Shown piece by piece: positions 25,503-34,971 of a stretch of 64,000 nt of DNA. Every line of letters starts with the position of its first letter. Within the stretch, counting starts at the first letter, position 1. Where the stretch lies: assembly GCF_002874775.1 (NCBI RefSeq), contig NZ_CP020991.1:2642451-2706450 (forward strand), read 5' to 3'. The position numbers were made by a program, and so were the translations under genes. This stretch comes from Monoglobus pectinilyticus (GTDB lineage: Bacteria; Bacillota; Clostridia; Monoglobales; Monoglobaceae). The notes beneath the pieces were generated by a model, which did no database searches, was not told the origin of the DNA, and saw only the letters and a list, made by a program, of their open reading frames with translations.

Positions 25503-26327
25503 ATGAAAGAAATTTGTTGGAAAATCACTGTTGTGGAGCACTGTATTTTTAAGGATGTTGGACGCGGACAGACATTTTATGGTGCACATAATCAGAAAAA
25601 TGCAGATTTTCCAGAGGATCAGCCAGGTAATGTAACGATACTTCAAGGCGGCGGATACAATATTCTCGTAGATACAGGATTTAAAAATCCTCAATTTATA
25701 GAAGCTTATAACGCAGAAAATGTATTGAAACCGGAGACTTATCTTAAGCCTTTAAATTTGCATCCTGACCAAATAGATGCAGTGCTGTTATCTCATTTGC
25801 ATTATGACCATGTGGGAAATATTGATTGCTTTAAAAATGCTAAAGTATATGTGCAAAGGACAGAGCTTGAGGGGTGGCAGTGGTCTGCAGGTCTGTCAGA
25901 GGATTATAAATTACTTAACTGTTATTTGGATCCGGAGGATTTAAAAAAGCTTGAGCAGGTGAAAAAGGAAGGCCGGCTTATATTGTCAGAGGACGGTATG
26001 GAAAACATTTTTCCGGGAATTGATTTGTATTTGGCAAAGGGGCATTCATACGGTACGCAAGTTGTGAGAGTTAAAACTAAAAATGGAAGGTATGTAGTCA
26101 CCGGAGACGCAGCCTATACTTTGGAGAATATTATTACCATGACGCCCATGGGATACGGAATTGACCAGCTGGATCAGCTTCAGTCTTTTGAAAAGATATT
26201 AATGCTGGCAGATGGAAATATTAATAATGTAATCCCCGCTCACGATCTAGCTTGGCCGACACGTTTTAAAAGCACTGAAAAACTGGAAGGACTGCCTAAC
26301 AGAATTACGTTTGTCACACAGAATTAA
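25503..26327 (+). CDS. MBL-fold hydrolase (N-acyl homoserine lactonase-like)
   Basis: A 274-residue metallo-beta-lactamase-fold protein. The metal-binding motif LLSHLHYDHVGN (HxHxDH) is near residue 102, preceded by NILVDTGFKNP. The later ligands are in LAKGHSYGTQVVRV (His), YVVTGDAAYT (Asp) and NVIPAHDL (His). This is the pattern of lactonase-type hydrolases with two metal ions. In this setting a sugar lactone or phospho-ester is as likely a substrate as a quorum signal. I prefer ATG 25503 (AAAGGTG ahead); 25473 is an alternative. It lies ahead of the transporter genes. Confidence 0.82.
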   Translation: MKEICWKITVVEHCIFKDVGRGQTFYGAHNQKNADFPEDQPGNVTILQGGGYNILVDTGFKNPQFIEAYNAENVLKPETYLKPLNLHPDQIDAVLLSHLHYDHVGNIDCFKNAKVYVQRTELEGWQWSAGLSEDYKLLNCYLDPEDLKKLEQVKKEGRLILSEDGMENIFPGIDLYLAKGHSYGTQVVRVKTKNGRYVVTGDAAYTLENIITMTPMGYGIDQLDQLQSFEKILMLADGNINNVIPAHDLAWPTRFKSTEKLEGLPNRITFVTQN

Positions 26328-26356
26328 CTGTGGTGCACAAAGAAAGGAGAAAAATC

Positions 26357-27316
26357 ATGAAAAAGAAAATTAAAGCAAGCCGTGCTGTGTGTCTTATCAT
26401 CGCTTGTTTGTTTATGTTTGCAAGCGTTGTTTCACTGAGTTCCTGCTTTGGCGGCAGGAATGAGACAAAAAAGAAAACTTTTGGGATTACATATATGACG
26501 ATGAACGATCCTTTCTATGTATCAATGAGTAATGGAATTAAGCCAAAGATTGAAGAACTGGGCGGAGAACTAATAGAACTGGATGCAAAATTTGATCAGA
26601 ACAAACAAAATTCAGATATTGAGGATTTAATTCAGCAGCAAGTGGATCTTATTTTTGTTGTTCCTGTTGATTCAAAAGGGATTAAACCGGCTTTGGAATC
26701 GTGTAAAGCGGCAGGTATTCCTGTGGTGGATGTGGATACTATGGTCGATGACCCTGATCTTGTAGTTACCCAGGTAGCTTCTGATTGTATTAAGTTAGGA
26801 AAACTTTGCGGAGAGGCGATGGCAAAAGCTTTAAACGGTTCAGGAAATATAATTGTTATTACAACGGATGTGATTCGTCCGGCCCGTGACAGATCTACCG
26901 GATTTAAAGAGGTTATGAAAAATTATCCCGGTATCAATATTGTACAATATCAGGATGCGCAAACTTGCAGCACGGAGGATGCACTTGGATTGATGGAAAA
27001 TATGCTGCAGGCACATCCTGATATAAACGGCGCCTTTGGAACAAATGATGCTATTGGTCTTGGAATATATGCGGCTGCAAAAAGTGCAAATAAGATTGGA
27101 GATGTGAAAATCGTTTCAGTTGATGGATCGGAGCGTGTTTGTGAACTGATTAAAAACAATGAGTATCTTGGAAGCGCCGCACAGTTCCCTGAAAAAATGG
27201 GAGTGAAGGCAGCTGAGGTAGGCTTTGGCGTTCTTAACGGAGAAGAATACCCTAAGGAGATATTATTGGATGTGGATTTTGTAGATTTATCTAATGTGGA
27301 TGAGTTTTTAAAGTAG
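26357..27316 (+). CDS. Sugar ABC transporter substrate-binding lipoprotein (RbsB-like)
   Basis: A 319-residue solute-binding protein. The N-terminus is a lipoprotein signal (KKKIKASRAVCLIIACLFMF, lipobox LSSC), so the mature protein is tethered outside the membrane. The mature part is of the ribose/galactose-binding Peripla_BP_4 type: FGITYMTMNDPFYVSMSNGI, DLIQQQVDLIFVVPVDSKGI, GIPVVDVDTMV and GAFGTNDAIGLGIYAAAKS. It captures a pentose- or hexose-like sugar for the RbsAC-like permease. AAAGAAAGGAG lies before the ATG; an upstream in-frame codon at 26330 lacks one. Confidence 0.92.
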   Translation: MKKKIKASRAVCLIIACLFMFASVVSLSSCFGGRNETKKKTFGITYMTMNDPFYVSMSNGIKPKIEELGGELIELDAKFDQNKQNSDIEDLIQQQVDLIFVVPVDSKGIKPALESCKAAGIPVVDVDTMVDDPDLVVTQVASDCIKLGKLCGEAMAKALNGSGNIIVITTDVIRPARDRSTGFKEVMKNYPGINIVQYQDAQTCSTEDALGLMENMLQAHPDINGAFGTNDAIGLGIYAAAKSANKIGDVKIVSVDGSERVCELIKNNEYLGSAAQFPEKMGVKAAEVGFGVLNGEEYPKEILLDVDFVDLSNVDEFLK

Positions 27317-27359
27317 AGTTTTGTTTTTTAGGCTGCGACTGGAAATAGAGGTGAATAGT

Positions 27360-28871
27360 ATGCGCTTAAAAAAAACAGTTTTAGAAGCGGAAGGAGTTAA
27401 TTTATCCTTTTCAGGTGTTAAGATATTGCATGATATCCATTTTGATCTAGCAGAGGGAGAAGTACATTGTCTTTTGGGTGAAAATGGAGCTGGAAAATCT
27501 TCTTTTATAAAAATTTTGGGCGGTATCTATCATGCGGATAGTGGAAAAATTACAATTGATAATAAAGAGGTTATGATTCGCGATGTTACGGATTCTAAGA
27601 AATTGGGAATTAGTATTATACATCAGGAATTGTGTTTAGCGGATAATTTAAGTGTTGCCCAAAATGTTTACTTGGGAAGAGAACCGGTTTATTCCGGCAT
27701 ACATATAATGAATGATGAGAAAATGAACCGTGATACCGCCGAGCTTTTTAAACGGCTGAAAATCGAGCATATCAAGCCTCAGACATTGATTTCTGAGTTA
27801 AAAACATCAAGCCGGCAGATGGTTGAAATTGCAAAGGCACTTTCAATGGAAGCGCGTATTATCATTATGGATGAACCGACATCTTCTTTAACTGACAATG
27901 AAGTTGAAAATTTATTTGAGTTTATTAGTGAACTAAAAGGAAAAGGAATATCTATTATCTATATCTCACACAGATTGGAGGAAATATTTGAAATCGGAGA
28001 CCGAGTAACAGTTTTTAGAGACGGAGGATATATCACTACAAAAGATGTGAAAAGTACTGAAAGGGATGAACTTATTACATTAATGGCAGGGCGTCCGGTT
28101 TCTGAATTCTATAAAGCAGATAAACATAATATTTCAAAAGAAGTGGTGCTGGAGGTAAAGGGATTCAGCAGAAAAAACGCATTTCAAGATATTAGCTTTC
28201 AGCTGCATAAGGGAGAAATTTTAGGACTGTCAGGATTAGTGGGTGCAGGCCGTACGGAGCTTGTGAGGGCAATTTTTGGTATTGACCGTATCAGCTGCGG
28301 AGAGCTTTTTCTTTATGGTAAAAAAACAGAGATAAAAAATCCATCTCAGGCAATTGCTGAAGGGATTGCGTTGGTTCCTGAAGACAGGAAGGAACAAGGG
28401 TTGATTTTGATTAATACGGTAAGATTCAATATGACGCTTACTATTTTAAAACAGTATATAAAAAGGTTTAAGATAAATAAAAAAGTGGAGCGGCAGATAA
28501 TTAACCGATTGATAAATGATCTTGCAATCAAATATTCAGGTGAGGATACTATCTGTGTTAATATGAGCGGCGGAAATCAGCAAAAAGTAGTATTAGGAAA
28601 ATGGCTTGCAACCAATCCAAGAATACTCATTTTAGATGAACCAACCAGAGGAATAGATGTGGCAACAAAGGCTGAGCTGTACCGTATGATTCAAAGTTTG
28701 GCTGATGAAGGAATCGCTATTCTGATGATATCGTCAGAACTGCCGGAAATTGTTAATTTATGCACTCGGGTTTTAGTCATGTATGAGGGCAGAATAACTG
28801 CGGATATAAAGGAAAAAGAGCAGATAAATCAAATTAATATTATGCATTATGCAGTTGGAGGTGTGAAATGA
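27360..28871 (+). CDS. Sugar ABC transporter ATPase (RbsA-like, duplicated)
   Basis: A 503-residue ATPase with two nucleotide-binding domains in tandem, as in RbsA/MglA/XylG. Domain 1: Walker A LLGENGAGKSSFIK near residues 38-51, Walker B IIIMDEPTSSLTDNE near 170. Domain 2: a degenerate Walker A (GLVGAGRTELVRA), signature MSGGNQQKVVLGKWLA and Walker B ILILDEPTRGIDVATK. This asymmetry is normal for the class. It powers sugar import. ATG 27360 follows AGAGGTG. It overlaps the permease gene by four bases (ATGA), showing translational coupling. Confidence 0.94.
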   Translation: MRLKKTVLEAEGVNLSFSGVKILHDIHFDLAEGEVHCLLGENGAGKSSFIKILGGIYHADSGKITIDNKEVMIRDVTDSKKLGISIIHQELCLADNLSVAQNVYLGREPVYSGIHIMNDEKMNRDTAELFKRLKIEHIKPQTLISELKTSSRQMVEIAKALSMEARIIIMDEPTSSLTDNEVENLFEFISELKGKGISIIYISHRLEEIFEIGDRVTVFRDGGYITTKDVKSTERDELITLMAGRPVSEFYKADKHNISKEVVLEVKGFSRKNAFQDISFQLHKGEILGLSGLVGAGRTELVRAIFGIDRISCGELFLYGKKTEIKNPSQAIAEGIALVPEDRKEQGLILINTVRFNMTLTILKQYIKRFKINKKVERQIINRLINDLAIKYSGEDTICVNMSGGNQQKVVLGKWLATNPRILILDEPTRGIDVATKAELYRMIQSLADEGIAILMISSELPEIVNLCTRVLVMYEGRITADIKEKEQINQINIMHYAVGGVK

Positions 28872-29881
28872 TGACAAATAGTAAGTCTTTAGCGGAAAAT
28901 AACAGCCGGATAAAAGATTTTTTTAGGTATATCGGGCATAGTATTTATTCCTTTTTTAAAAGGAATATGTATATTTTTATTGGTTTGATTGCTATTTGTA
29001 TTATTGTAACGCTTTTAACAGATAAGTTTTTTACAGTCAGTAATGGAATGAACATTTTAAGGCAGGTATCAACCAACGCATTGCTGGCTTTTGGTATGAC
29101 GCTTGTAATGATTTCGGGAGGAATTGACTTATCTATTGGCTCAATAGTTGCAGTATCGGGTACATTTGCAATTGGTTTGAGTGTTTCAGGACTACCGGTT
29201 ATTATTTCTATTTTTATAGGAATTGTCGCCGGTACAGCTCTTGGACTTATAAATGGTTTGGTAATCGCAAAAACTCATATGCCTGCTTTCATCGTGACCC
29301 TTGCAATGATGAATATTGCGCGTGGAATAGCGTATATCTATACAGGAGGTTTGCCGATAAACTTTAATGATCCTTTATATAGCTTTATAGGAAATGGTTA
29401 TATTGGCGGCTTTTTTCCGGTTCCTGTTTTTATAATGCTGGTGCTGATGATATTTAATGGTTTGTTGCTTTCAAAAAGCAGATTTGGCAGACACATATAT
29501 GCAATCGGCGGAAACCGTAATGCGGCTCAATTTTCTGGCATCAAGATTTTTAAAGCAGAGGTGCTCGCTTATGTTATAAGCGGATTGTTGGCTTCCGTAA
29601 CGGGTATAATGCTTTCAGCCAGAATGTATTCAGCACTGCCAACAGTAGGTCAGGGGTTTGAAATGGACGCTATTGCCGCCGTTGTGCTGGGAGGCACTTC
29701 GTTTACCGGAGGCAGCGGCAGCATTGGCGGTACAATGATTGGTGTTTTGATAATTGGTGTTTTGAACAATGGAATGAATTTACTTCAAATCCCATTTTAT
29801 TATCAGCTTTTGCTGAAAGGTGTAGTAATTGTATTTGCGGTTTATTTGGATACGATGAAAAAGCGAAAAGCTGGTGTATAA
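28868..29881 (+). CDS. Sugar ABC transporter permease (RbsC-like)
   Basis: A 337-residue membrane protein with about nine hydrophobic segments, of the RbsC/BPD_transp_2 family. Diagnostic stretches are FGMTLVMISGGIDLSIGSIV, INGLVIAKTHMPAFIVTLAM, IYAIGGNRNAAQFSGI (cytoplasmic EAA-like loop) and AIAAVVLGGTSFTGGSGSIG. It forms the channel for the sugar delivered by the RbsB-like lipoprotein. It is the last gene of the operon; a strong terminator follows 28 nt later. Confidence 0.94.
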   Translation: MMTNSKSLAENNSRIKDFFRYIGHSIYSFFKRNMYIFIGLIAICIIVTLLTDKFFTVSNGMNILRQVSTNALLAFGMTLVMISGGIDLSIGSIVAVSGTFAIGLSVSGLPVIISIFIGIVAGTALGLINGLVIAKTHMPAFIVTLAMMNIARGIAYIYTGGLPINFNDPLYSFIGNGYIGGFFPVPVFIMLVLMIFNGLLLSKSRFGRHIYAIGGNRNAAQFSGIKIFKAEVLAYVISGLLASVTGIMLSARMYSALPTVGQGFEMDAIAAVVLGGTSFTGGSGSIGGTMIGVLIIGVLNNGMNLLQIPFYYQLLLKGVVIVFAVYLDTMKKRKAGV

Positions 29882-29908
29882 GCTAATTTTTAATTTCTAA
29901 ATATAAGC

Positions 29909-29948
29909 AAGACCGTATGTGGTGTTTAGCATACGGTCTTATTTTTTT
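29909..29948 (+). terminator. Intrinsic terminator of the sugar operon
   Basis: AAGACCGTATG/CATACGGTCTT, an 11-bp perfect stem with a 10-nt loop, followed by ATTTTTTT. Confidence 0.9.
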
Positions 29949-30168
29949 GTAATTCATTATACGTTGGATTTATATTTTTTGGTGTTTATTATTAGAATTC
30001 GGCTATGTAACTTTAAATAATATTTTTAGGAGTTAAAACTGAGTTATAATATTTTATTAATTACTGAATATAATAAATCTTTTACAGTAAACAGCGATAT
30101 AATTCAGACTATAAAACAGAATATCGGATGAGGAGAAAATTTTTTGTATTGGATTGTGAAAAATCGAA

Positions 30169-30368
30169 TAAAAAATATGCTGTGACCTTTGGTGGCACTT
30201 TATAGATTGGACTGATGAACTGAATAAACAGGCTGGAGCGCAGGCAGTTTTATATATACTTTAAAGCAGGCAAAAAGACTTGCAAAAGTATTAAAAGACA
30301 AAGAAAGATTTGCAGTGATAGATTCTCTTCTCAATAGACTTATTGTCGGCGCGGTGGGAAATTTTTAA
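30169..30368 (+). pseudogene. Relic of a six-hairpin glycosidase
   Basis: From 30181 the frame reads WWHFIDWTDELNKQAGAQAV, followed after a one-base deletion (near 30259) by LKQAKRLAKVLKDKERFAVI then DSLLNRLI, ending at 30368. The FIDW..., QA..QA and LKxAxxLAKxLxDxE spacing is what bacterial alpha-L-rhamnosidase/six-hairpin glycosidases show in the catalytic barrel. Both ends are lost. This fits a plant-polysaccharide degrader that has discarded an enzyme. The family assignment is from pattern recognition only. Confidence 0.45.
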
Positions 30369-30741
30369 CTATGGCATTATTCTTATGAATTGGTCCTCAG
30401 CCGTATTTGAATATGAATTTGAATTTGATACAACAATAAAGCTTTCAAGCATAAGCTTTCAGCGTCTTGGTGGATATAGAACATATATCGACAATGTCAG
30501 CGTATCTATGAGAGAACTAATGTATTTAGACAGCGGCAAACTCATTGTCGATAGACCGTTTGAAGACGCAGAATTATGGATTGCGGAATACAATCTTGAC
30601 GGATCACTAAAAAACAGCACAAATTATAGCATAAATAAAGGTGAGACTAAGGAATATGATATTCCAAGCGGCGAGAAATCCAAAGCGCTTCTTTGGAATG
30701 AAAGTCAAGTCCCATTGTGTGGTGAACTGCGAATAAATTAA
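30343..30741 (+). pseudogene. C-terminal fragment of a secreted carbohydrate-active protein
   Basis: A 132-codon open frame without a credible start (first codon TTG, no ribosome site). Its tail, IAEYNLDGSLKNSTNYSINK then GEKSKALLWNESQVPLCGEL, resembles the C-terminal beta domain repeated in large secreted glycan-active proteins of Clostridia (the '..k.fLWd....PL' ending). It overlaps the glycosidase relic in another frame. It is probably the end of a lost extracellular enzyme. Further downstream, 30890-31015 has more scraps (DFEVNLYGIRLEKN) with stops. Confidence 0.4.
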
Positions 30742-31056
30742 TACTATAACATATTATTGTATTGATTATATATCAGAATTATCTTTAAATTATGAGCAAA
30801 CATTACAGCATTTTTTATAGTTTACGGTGAATTCAGAGTTCAGACGGCGTAAGAAGCGCGGTTATGAATGATGGAAAAGAAAACAAATATGAGTTAAATG
30901 AAAAGATGAGTGTAAAGTACATACGCAGGAAATGCAAAAACAATAAATATATGGTGATTTTGAAGTTAATTTGTATGGTATTCGTCTTGAAAAAAATATA
31001 TTATTAAATTTATAAATTAAAAAATATAAAAATTAATTACTTCAGATAATTATAAA

Positions 31057-31098
31057 AAGTCAGAATTGAACCTTCATGGTTTAAATTCTGACTTTGTT
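31057..31098 (+). terminator. Intrinsic terminator
   Basis: AAGTCAGAATT (31057-31067)/AATTCTGACTT (31084-31094) with TGTTTT. It closes the relic region. 31100-31360 is AT-rich and carries only the upstream region of the esterase gene, with a TATTATAAT-like -10 near 31310. Confidence 0.7.
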
Positions 31099-31367
31099 TT
31101 AACAAAAAATATAATTAAAATCCTACATTATTTTAAACAGCAGATTTATCAAAACACAAAATTATAACATAAACGTAATGATTTAAGTTGGATAAGAATT
31201 TTATAAACTTTTGATAGAATTATATCCTGAATTTATAACAATATATTATTTTATATGCTTGAGATGTAAAAAATTATAATTTTATTATTGCAAAATATAC
31301 AAATTAGTATTATAATAAAAGCATATATGTGGTAATAATGAAAATTAATTAATAAGGAGAGTTGACT

Positions 31368-33971
31368 ATGGAAAATTTATTAAAAAGGACTGTAAGTTTT
31401 GCAGTTGCTTGCGTTATGGTATTTTGTATATTACCAATGGCAGGAGTATTTGCGGCAGAGGGTGAATATGAGGTTGGTGTTCTTTATGATTCGGATTTAG
31501 GTGCGGTAGAAGTTTCAACCGGTCAGTCGAATGCAAATCTTGAGGCGGTTACCGATTGGTCTGTTAATTCGTCAACACCCACAAAGGCCGGTTCTGTGTA
31601 TATTGATGACAATAATTTAAATGTGTCATCCGTGTTTAATACTACTTTGAAGTCTGCAAAGTATAATATAAACGGAGTAAATTATACACATTATATTCAG
31701 ATTAGGCTTGACAGTGCTCCGGCCGGCAGCGATTTGGCTGAAAAAGCCGGTTCTACTGCATTAGTGATAAAGGCAAATAAAAGCGGTACGCTAACATATG
31801 CTTACAGACGTCAGATTGCAAATGGTGAATATAATTCAGGCGATGGTAAGGATCTTAAAATTTCTAAGAAAAATGCTGATGGAACTTATACTCCGATGAC
31901 TGGTAAAATAACCGTGTTCAGTGATGACGGCAGTTTTGGATTGTGTAATCAATCTATAGAGCTCACAGCAGGTGATGAATATATTATGTGGGCGGTAGGT
32001 ACAACCGGCACGCTATGTGGTATGAATTTTAGCGAGAAGCAAATATATAATGCAAAACCAGGTGATATGGTAACTGTTAAGTCAACTCCAAACAATAATG
32101 CATGGATTGGGAATATTTCACTTGATGATTCTGATATTTCACTAAATATAAATAGTGATTACACAGAGTGCAGTTTTGTAATGCCGGAGAAGAATGTTGA
32201 TGTAAGCGTTGATTTTATAAATAAGTCAGTTCAGAATGAAACCGACGGAATCACTTTTAATATGATTAAAGGCGTTAATACAACTGAAAATAATATTACT
32301 GATGATTTGGATTTGATTTCAGGTTTTGGTTTTTCAATTGGATACGCAGATGTAGCGTGGGAGTCATCAAATCCCGATGTAATATCGATTAGTGGTGATG
32401 TTAATACTGATAAGGATAATCATGATGTCAAAATGATAGCTGTTTGTACATTTCAGGATTATCCAAACTTGAGGATTACTAAAGATTTTAATTTAAAAGT
32501 TCCTGCTGATACAGATGATGAGGGCGCAGTAGCTGTTGCGAAAGAAGCTCTCAATATAGGCGATACTAGTATGGTTAAGTCAAATATTGAATTACCTGCT
32601 AAAGGCAGACGCGGAACAACAATTACTTGGATAAGCAGCAATCCTAACGTCGTTTCAGCAGATGGTGTCGTAAATCGTCAAAAAGGAACTGACAGTAAAG
32701 TCGTATTGACAGCAACAATTTCAAGAGGAGAGGCAAAAGATACAAAGGAAATAGAAGTGTTTGTACCGGGTTATACTGCTGTAGAAATTAGCAGGGTTGC
32801 CATTTCAAATGCTGAGGGCCGAGTTGTTATGTCTCCTATGGACGGTGGATATGTAAGTCATATTGTATATACTGACAGTATTTCTGAAGCAGACAGAACC
32901 GGTGAAGAAACACTGGTTGTTGCGGTATATGATAAGAGTAATGATGGAGCGCTTACAGCATGTAAGTTGTTTAACTTAAAGGAAACGACTGAGAAAGCAG
33001 GCGAAGAGACAATACTCTATCTGAATCCGGAAGATGTGCCGGTCGACAGTAATTCGGAAATAAAAGTGTTTGCTTTTGAAAGCACAAATTCTGTTGAACC
33101 TTTAATGAAATCGCCTTATACATATGGTCAGACAGTTGCTAATAATGCTACTATATTTGTTGCCGGTGATTCTACAGCATGTAATTATAAAACATCCGGC
33201 GAAAAAAATGATTTTCCAAGAACCGGATGGGCTCAGGTTTTAGGTAACTTTTTCACAGATGGAGTTTCAGTAAACAATTTAGCGCTCAGCGGCAGAAGTT
33301 CTTTAAGTTTCAGAAGTGAAGCTAATTATAAAACAATAATTAATGGTATGAAGCCGGGTGATTATTTCATAATTCAGTTTGGTCATAATGATGAAAAGTC
33401 TGAGGCAGATAGACATACCGATTATAAAGGAGATAGATTTACCGATGGCTCATACAAAAATTCTCTATATGAATATTATGTAAAGCCTGCACTTGAAAAA
33501 GGCGCCTATCCGCTTATAACCACATCAATAAGCCGAAATAAACTAAGTGATGCAGGGCATGAGGCATATGTAAATGCTGCAAAAGATTTAGCTCAGGAAC
33601 TGGGATTGCCATACATTGATTTATATGCCAAAACAAATAAATATATAAATGATGTTGGAACTGAGAAATCAAAAGATATATTTGCATTTATAAATAATAA
33701 TGATTCTAGATTTTTAAAAGGAGCTTCACTTCCGGAATCATTTAAGAATTCACTGGGAAAGAGTACAATTGATCAGATTGGTGATTTTGCAAATTCACAG
33801 TATAAATCCGGAGGTTCAGATAACACACATATTCAATATTACGGTGCGCAGATGATATCACAATGGTGGTGTGACGAGATTGAAACGATAGGTCATCCGC
33901 TGACAGGCAAGCGTTCAATACACGTTATGACTATTGAGGACTTATTGCCGTTTGCAGGTGCTAATAAGTAA
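31368..33971 (+). CDS. Secreted SGNH esterase, rhamnogalacturonan-acetylesterase-like (CE12-type), with Ig-like domains
   Basis: An 867-residue exported enzyme. The Sec signal is ENLLKRTVSFAVACVMVF...GVFAAEG. Residues about 40-290 are beta-rich, ending in a bacterial-repeat motif (MPEKNVDVSV). Two atrophied bacterial Ig-like domains follow (ITDDLDLISG...VAWESSNPDVISI; TTITWISSNPNVVSADGVV). The C-terminal 270 residues are the SGNH hydrolase: FVAGDSTACN (nucleophile Ser near 600), NNLALSGRSS, IQFGHNDEK and SDNTHIQYYGA (Asp/His near 817-820). CE12 enzymes remove acetyl groups from pectin rhamnogalacturonan I. The start uses AAGGAG. No sortase or S-layer anchor is visible. Confidence 0.85.
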   Translation: MENLLKRTVSFAVACVMVFCILPMAGVFAAEGEYEVGVLYDSDLGAVEVSTGQSNANLEAVTDWSVNSSTPTKAGSVYIDDNNLNVSSVFNTTLKSAKYNINGVNYTHYIQIRLDSAPAGSDLAEKAGSTALVIKANKSGTLTYAYRRQIANGEYNSGDGKDLKISKKNADGTYTPMTGKITVFSDDGSFGLCNQSIELTAGDEYIMWAVGTTGTLCGMNFSEKQIYNAKPGDMVTVKSTPNNNAWIGNISLDDSDISLNINSDYTECSFVMPEKNVDVSVDFINKSVQNETDGITFNMIKGVNTTENNITDDLDLISGFGFSIGYADVAWESSNPDVISISGDVNTDKDNHDVKMIAVCTFQDYPNLRITKDFNLKVPADTDDEGAVAVAKEALNIGDTSMVKSNIELPAKGRRGTTITWISSNPNVVSADGVVNRQKGTDSKVVLTATISRGEAKDTKEIEVFVPGYTAVEISRVAISNAEGRVVMSPMDGGYVSHIVYTDSISEADRTGEETLVVAVYDKSNDGALTACKLFNLKETTEKAGEETILYLNPEDVPVDSNSEIKVFAFESTNSVEPLMKSPYTYGQTVANNATIFVAGDSTACNYKTSGEKNDFPRTGWAQVLGNFFTDGVSVNNLALSGRSSLSFRSEANYKTIINGMKPGDYFIIQFGHNDEKSEADRHTDYKGDRFTDGSYKNSLYEYYVKPALEKGAYPLITTSISRNKLSDAGHEAYVNAAKDLAQELGLPYIDLYAKTNKYINDVGTEKSKDIFAFINNNDSRFLKGASLPESFKNSLGKSTIDQIGDFANSQYKSGGSDNTHIQYYGAQMISQWWCDEIETIGHPLTGKRSIHVMTIEDLLPFAGANK

Positions 33972-34689
33972 GACGATAATATAATTTGTGTTACAAGAAG
34001 TATAATATGAATTATAAAGTTGTCAAAAATGTATGCGCAGTGTAAAAAAGTGACAATGGTAAACCATAATTTTTAATAATATACTGACATCGGTATTACA
34101 TCGGTGTCAGTTTTATTTTAACTGTATGTTTTTGGATATAAAATAGTTATACTCATCAATAATTTCTATGGTGTTAATTTTATAATAAAATTTGTTTTTA
34201 ATACCGTGAAGAATTTTTTGATATTGTTATATTATAATTTTTTGATTGTCAATAAAATAACCTGTCGAGAATTAATAACATTTGTAAATCGTGTTATGTG
34301 ATTTTTATTATATCCGAACTGTTTACATACCTTGTCCTGGTTTTGTGGTTTTTGCGATACAATTATTTATAAATAATTTTTTGACTAAAACTTTAGTTAT
34401 ATTTTTTCTTTTGAGGATTCTTTCTTACTGCACGCCGCTTTTATTGTTCTGTTTAATTAAATATTTAAATCAAAGTTTAAAGCGGTCAATATTATTTATT
34501 TTTTGATTTTGACAATATATTTAAACGTTTATAAAATGAGATATAAAAAAAGATTATATGACGCCAATTAATAAAAATAGTTATATTTTTTATAGTTGGT
34601 AAAATAAATGTACGTGATAAATATTTTATTAATATGTAAGTGATATCATTATAAGTTCTGCTTAGAAAATAAAAAATAATTAAAAACTA
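33972..34689 (+). other. Long AT-rich gap with one terminator
   Basis: The only clear element is the terminator at 34084-34119 serving the esterase. The remainder, to the tRNA-Ser promoter, is very AT-rich. A 71-codon hydrophobic frame (34291-34506) lacks a ribosome site and is not supported. Confidence 0.6.
34084..34119 (+). terminator. Intrinsic terminator of the esterase gene
   Basis: CTGACATCG (34084-34092) pairs with CGGTGTCAG (34102-34110), with one G-T pair, followed by TTTTATTTT. Confidence 0.8.
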
Positions 34690-34718
34690 TTGCAAATATA
34701 AATTAAATATGCTATAAT
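34690..34718 (+). promoter_or_regulatory. Candidate promoter of tRNA-Ser
   Basis: TTGCAA (34690-34695), 17 bp, TATAAT (34713-34718). It lies about 98 nt upstream of the mature tRNA 5' end, longer than for tRNA-Asn, but no other candidate is better. Confidence 0.5.
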
Positions 34719-34816
34719 ATTTTTTGTTGTGCATGACTGAGATAATAATAAATATGTTCTAATGGACATAAGCTAAAATTATTTTGTTTATGCAGTAAGT
34801 TAAATATACAGCATAT

Positions 34817-34908
34817 GGACAGGTATCGAAGTGGTCATAACGGGGCTGACTCGAAATCAGTTTGTCGGTAACTCCGGCACGTGGGTTCGAATCCCACCCT
34901 GTCCGCCA
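34817..34908 (+). tRNA. tRNA-Ser (anticodon CGA)
   Basis: A 92-nt class II tRNA: acceptor stem GGACAGG/CCTGTCC, anticodon arm CTGACTCGAAATCAG with anticodon CGA, a long variable arm (TTGTCGGTAACTCCGGCA), T arm GTGGGTTCGAATCCCAC and encoded GCCA. A decayed integrase gene lies directly beyond its 3' end, which makes this tRNA a likely integration site. Confidence 0.97.
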
Positions 34909-34916
34909 AATGCACA

Positions 34917-34944
34917 AAAACCGCCGTATTTACGGCGGTTTTGT
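34917..34944 (+). terminator. Terminator of tRNA-Ser
   Basis: AACCGCCGTA/TACGGCGGTT with a 2-nt loop, preceded by As and followed by TTGTTTT. The symmetrical A/T tails could also end the leftward integrase gene. Confidence 0.85.
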
Positions 34945-34971
34945 TTTATCTTACATGATTTTTACACGATT

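Noticed and set aside
34291-34506. 71-codon hydrophobic frame
   Set aside because: No start site, very AT-rich DNA, no recognisable family; hydrophobicity follows from T-rich codons.
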